From a virus: a DNA stretch of 30,990 nucleotides. A program made the translations under genes and the position numbers. The notes beneath the pieces are model-generated. The model was not told the DNA's origin. It saw only the letters and a list, made by a program, of their open reading frames with translations, and searched no databases. Every line of letters starts with the position of its first letter. Positions within the stretch are counted from its first letter, which is position 1. Positions 29,043 through 30,990 of the stretch are shown here, in pieces. The stretch lies in IMG/VR virus record IMGVR_UViG_3300030090_000661, positions 1-30,990 of that record. One strand, written 5' to 3'.

Positions 29043-29250
29043 TACAATTATTGATGACTACAAAATCTTCCCAAGGTTGATGATGTTGGTAGTGACTATC
29101 CTAACTTACCAGTCTGTACACTGGTATATGTCTTTACCTGATCCCACCAACGGTCAAGCAGGGCTTGTTTCAGTCTGTATGGGAGCATTAACAGGTTGTT
29201 TTGGCATATGGATGAATAAAGAAGCTAAGACAGATAGAGGCACTAAGTAA
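29035..29250 (+). CDS. Holin-like protein, two TM helices
   Basis: 71 residues. Two hydrophobic helices (about 14-31 and 42-58) separated by a short loop with L-P-D-P-T, and a charged C-terminus, a class II holin layout. The segment Y-K-I-F-P-R-L-M-M-L-V-V followed by L-P-D-P-T and Q-A-G-L-V-S-V resembles putative holins annotated in marine phages. It forms pores that let the endolysin reach the wall. Located with the M15 endolysin and a second holin-like gene, which supports this. The stop and next start share one base. Confidence 0.75.
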   Translation: MASTIIDDYKIFPRLMMLVVTILTYQSVHWYMSLPDPTNGQAGLVSVCMGALTGCFGIWMNKEAKTDRGTK

Positions 29251-29459
29251 TGTATATAATTGTTTTATTAATGTTTGCAGGTGGAGGTCACAAGGTAGCT
29301 TCAGATCAAATATTGTACCCAAATCAAGAGATGTGTGAAGTTGCAGAAGCAGTATTACTGCAGAAACTAGAGGCTTCTAAGCCCACTCCAGACTCTTTTG
29401 TAATTACTAAGTGTGTAGAGATGTCTTTTGCTAAAGAATCAAAAGGAATATCACTATGA
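29250..29459 (+). CDS. Small exported-looking protein in the lysis cassette
   Basis: 69 residues. Hydrophobic N-terminus (Y-I-I-V-L-L-M-F-A-G-G-G) that may be a signal or anchor, then a polar domain with two cysteines (near residues 29 and 55). Between two holin-like genes, so a spanin or lysis accessory is possible, but no typical spanin coiled coil or lipobox is seen. Coupled to both neighbours by TAATG and ATGA overlaps. Its layout recalls the product encoded at 21073-21345. Confidence 0.7.
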   Translation: MYIIVLLMFAGGGHKVASDQILYPNQEMCEVAEAVLLQKLEASKPTPDSFVITKCVEMSFAKESKGISL

Positions 29460-29842
29460 TCCAAGCATTAATAGGACCGATAGCAGAACTGGCTGGTGGA
29501 TGGCTAAAGGGAAAAGCTAGTGCACAGGCTGCAGCATCCAATCTTAAACTTGTAGAGGCAGAAGCAAAAGCTACCATTATGAAGTCTGCTGCTACCTCAG
29601 AAGCCGACTGGGAAAAAGTTATGGCCCAGGGAAGTCAGTCCTCATGGAAAGATGAGTGGCTGACAATTTTATTTTCAATTCCATTAATTTTAGTATTTAC
29701 TGGAGACTGGGGCAGAGAGATAGTAGCAAATGGGTTTGTTGCTTTGGAAACAATGCCTGAGTGGTATCAGTACACACTGGGTGTAATTGTAGCTGCTAGC
29801 TTTGGTGTTAGATCAGCCACTAAGTTTTTTGGGAGAAAGTAA
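29456..29842 (+). CDS. Holin of the GTA/3-TM type
   Basis: 128 residues. The N-terminal half is an amphipathic helical segment with Ala, Lys and Glu; then S-W-K-D-E-W-L-T-I-L-F-S-I-P-L-I-L-V starts the first TM, followed by a central segment with N-G-F-V-A-L and P-E-W-Y-Q-Y, and a final helix with A-A-S-F-G-V-R. This matches the phage holin family known from gene transfer agents (GTA_holin_3TM). It would permeabilise the inner membrane in concert with the M15 peptidase; a second holin-like gene lies upstream. ATGA overlap at its start. Confidence 0.88.
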   Translation: MIQALIGPIAELAGGWLKGKASAQAAASNLKLVEAEAKATIMKSAATSEADWEKVMAQGSQSSWKDEWLTILFSIPLILVFTGDWGREIVANGFVALETMPEWYQYTLGVIVAASFGVRSATKFFGRK

Positions 29843-29968
29843 ATGGCAGCACGTAAAAAACCTGCAGCTAAAAAAGGTATGGCTATTGTAATATCTGTTG
29901 GTGCTGTTCCTATAAAAAAGAAAGCACCACCAAAAAAGAAAAAACCTGTGAGAAGGAAAAAGAAATAA
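29843..29968 (+). CDS. 41-residue Lys-rich protein
   Basis: ATG directly follows the holin stop (TAA then ATG) and its own TAA overlaps the next ATG by one base, so it is tightly coupled. Nearly half of the residues are Lys or Arg, with Ala and Pro, like a histone H1 tail, around one short hydrophobic stretch (A-I-V-I-S-V-G-A-V). It may bind DNA or the cell envelope; unknown. It fills the otherwise empty 125-base gap. Confidence 0.72.
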   Translation: MAARKKPAAKKGMAIVISVGAVPIKKKAPPKKKKPVRRKKK

Positions 29969-30420
29969 TGGCATTCAAGTTGAGTGAGAGAAGTCTTCGT
30001 AAGTTAGAGGGTGTAGAAAAAGACCTGGTTAATGTAGTTATGGAAGCCATCAAGTTAACTAAGGTGGACTTTGGTGTTACCTATGGACTACGCACACTAG
30101 AACAACAAAAAGAATTATTTAACTCTGGCAGATCACAAACTATGAAGAGTAAACACTTGGATGGTAGGGCCGTAGATGTTGTAGCGTATTTTGGTTCTGA
30201 TATTTCTTGGGAGTTAAATGTTTATGATGATATTTGTGATGCCTTTGCAGAAGCTGCTAGAAGAAATTCTGTTCCTATTAAATGGGGAGCAGCATGGAGT
30301 GAGGGAGATATTAGGATGTATCAAGGCACTGCAGAGGATGCCATGAATGCGTACATTGACCTTCGTAGGTCGCAGGGACGTAGACCATTTATTGATGCAC
30401 CACACTTTGAAATGATTTGA
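29968..30420 (+). CDS. Endolysin, M15 D-Ala/L-Ala-D-Glu peptidase
   Basis: 150 residues. Zinc peptidase of the M15 (VanY/L-alanyl-D-glutamate type) family cleaving peptidoglycan stem peptides. The zinc ligands are visible: His63 in S-K-H-L-D-G, Asp70 in A-V-D, and His146 in A-P-H-F-E; Asp143 is a candidate catalytic residue. The N-terminal helical part (S-E-R-S-L-R-K-L) and Y-G-L-R42 substrate Arg also match. No signal peptide, so it needs the holins encoded upstream. Together with the GH24 virion lysozyme, this phage has two separate wall-cutting activities. Confidence 0.92.
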   Translation: MAFKLSERSLRKLEGVEKDLVNVVMEAIKLTKVDFGVTYGLRTLEQQKELFNSGRSQTMKSKHLDGRAVDVVAYFGSDISWELNVYDDICDAFAEAARRNSVPIKWGAAWSEGDIRMYQGTAEDAMNAYIDLRRSQGRRPFIDAPHFEMI

Positions 30421-30479
30421 CGGTAAAAGTTTTTTTAGTATGAGTAATAATATATAGTGGGGGAGTAAAAAGAACCGTC
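30417..30479 (+). promoter_or_regulatory. Weak promoter and inverted repeat after the endolysin gene
   Basis: The 87-base gap contains TTGACG (30417-30422) 16 bases before TATGAG (30439-30444), and distant inverted arms GACGGT (30419-30424) and ACCGTC (30474-30479). Each signal is weak; a promoter for the basic protein and transporter genes is possible. Confidence 0.25.
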
Positions 30480-30507
30480 CTTGTTTTCCCCACAGATTAG
30501 GATTAGC

Positions 30508-30819
30508 ATGGCTGAGAAAAAGAACCGTATAGGCAAACGCAAAGGCACAGGGATGAAAGGGTTGACCATTAAGGGTGGTCATAAACGTCCTACAGAGTCT
30601 GGTGCTGGCATGACAGAGAAAGGTGTTAGGGCGTATAGACGTAAGAACCCTGGATCTAAATTAAAAACTGCAGTAACAGAAAAAAGCCCTTCTAAAGCTA
30701 GAGCTAAAAGACGTAAATCCTTTTGTGCTAGATCTGCAGGACAGATGAAAAAGTTTCCTAAAGCAGCTAAAGATCCTAACAGTAGATTACGTCAAGCAAG
30801 AAGAAGGTGGAGATGTTAA
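30508..30819 (+). CDS. DUF6321-like basic phage protein
   Basis: 103 residues from the ATG at 30508 (AGGA ribosome site); the longer frame begins with TTG. Very rich in Lys/Arg. The C-terminal half matches the DUF6321 pattern: G-x-R-A-Y-R-R-K-N-P-G-S-K-L-K, then V-T-E-K, then R-K-S-F-C-A-R, followed by D-P-N-S-R and a C-terminal R-R-W-R-C. Function unknown; proteins of this group occur in many phages and may bind nucleic acid. One base before the next start. Confidence 0.85.
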   Translation: MAEKKNRIGKRKGTGMKGLTIKGGHKRPTESGAGMTEKGVRAYRRKNPGSKLKTAVTEKSPSKARAKRRKSFCARSAGQMKKFPKAAKDPNSRLRQARRRWRC

Positions 30820-30990
30820 ATGCTATCACCACCAATACAAGCGTTAGGCGGTTTACTTGTTTTTTATGTAGGACTAAAGTTATTTAGTGGTGGCATGAAA
30901 AACATGGGTAATATAGAACACCTGCAATGGTTTCTAGGCAACCCTATCTATATGTTCATAGGTGGGATAGCAATGACCCTAGCTTGGCAG
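30820..30990 (+). CDS. Na+/phosphate cotransporter-like protein (3' cut by window)
   Basis: Only the first 57 residues are visible. The start directly follows the upstream stop. A hydrophobic helix with G-G-L-L-V-F-Y-V-G-L-K-L-F-S-G-G-M, a short polar linker, then N-P-I-Y-M-F-I-G-G-I-A-M-T-L-A-W-Q fits the repeat start of the Na/Pi cotransporter (NptA/PF02690) family, in which the next residues are usually S-S-S. The window ends right after Gln57. If complete, it would import phosphate, supporting nucleotide synthesis in infected cells. The fragment is too short for certainty. Confidence 0.6.
   Translation, partial: MLSPPIQALGGLLVFYVGLKLFSGGMKNMGNIEHLQWFLGNPIYMFIGGIAMTLAWQ

Noticed and set aside
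1-30990. CRISPR array or transposon
   Set aside because: No regularly spaced direct repeats with unique spacers, no transposase motifs and no terminal inverted repeats with target duplications.

Overview
This window is part of a tailed double-stranded DNA bacteriophage genome, most likely a marine podovirus. The evidence is a T7-style replication set (family A DNA polymerase, zinc-binding primase-helicase, gp2.5-like single-strand binding protein), viral nucleotide metabolism genes (class II ribonucleotide reductase, ThyX), very large internal-virion/tail-type proteins, a lysis cassette, tight gene packing with 1-14 nt overlaps, and AT-rich DNA. No terminase, portal, capsid or RNA polymerase gene is visible, so the window is incomplete at both ends. 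The host is not shown. A Gram-negative marine bacterium is an inference from the lysis genes and gene content, and the B12-dependent reductase suggests a host that has cobalamin.

Layout. (1) 1-10816, rightward: five complete structural genes plus one cut gene. These are a C-terminally anchored protein, a 1494-residue Gln/Asn-rich virion protein with eleven 22-residue repeats, a virion-associated GH24 lysozyme, two unknown virion-type proteins and a 1151-residue probable ejection protein. (2) 10813-27992, leftward: one long, compact early/replication region. From its promoter-distal to its promoter-proximal end it holds small proteins (an RMF-like one, DUF3310), the reductase, two nucleases, SSB, DNA polymerase, primase-helicase, ThyX, a cluster of small membrane and zinc proteins including a DoxX-like protein, a tyrosine integrase with its own promoter, an HTH regulator, many small unknown genes, a cytosine-methyltransferase-like protein and an HhH-GPD-like protein. 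(3) 27993-28790: an AT-rich divergent control region with a consensus promoter, a 20-bp palindrome and a second promoter lying directly on a start codon. (4) 28791-30990, rightward: lysis genes (two holin-like proteins, an M15 endopeptidase), basic proteins (one DUF6321-like), and the start of a probable Na+/phosphate cotransporter cut by the window edge.

How it fits together. The leftward genes take over nucleotide supply and DNA copying. The rightward lysis genes probably read on into the packaging and structural genes, which would rejoin at the left edge. An integrase, an excisionase-like HTH protein and a promoter with an overlapping dyad point to a temperate option. A near-palindromic 17-bp element occurs exactly twice, each time one base from a -35-like hexamer and about 65 bp upstream of a leftward start codon. 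It is the best candidate here for an undescribed phage-specific control circuit. Seven small genes (28-56 codons, all coupled or closely spaced with their neighbours) were found by reading the gaps; an eighth (22025-22153) is weaker.
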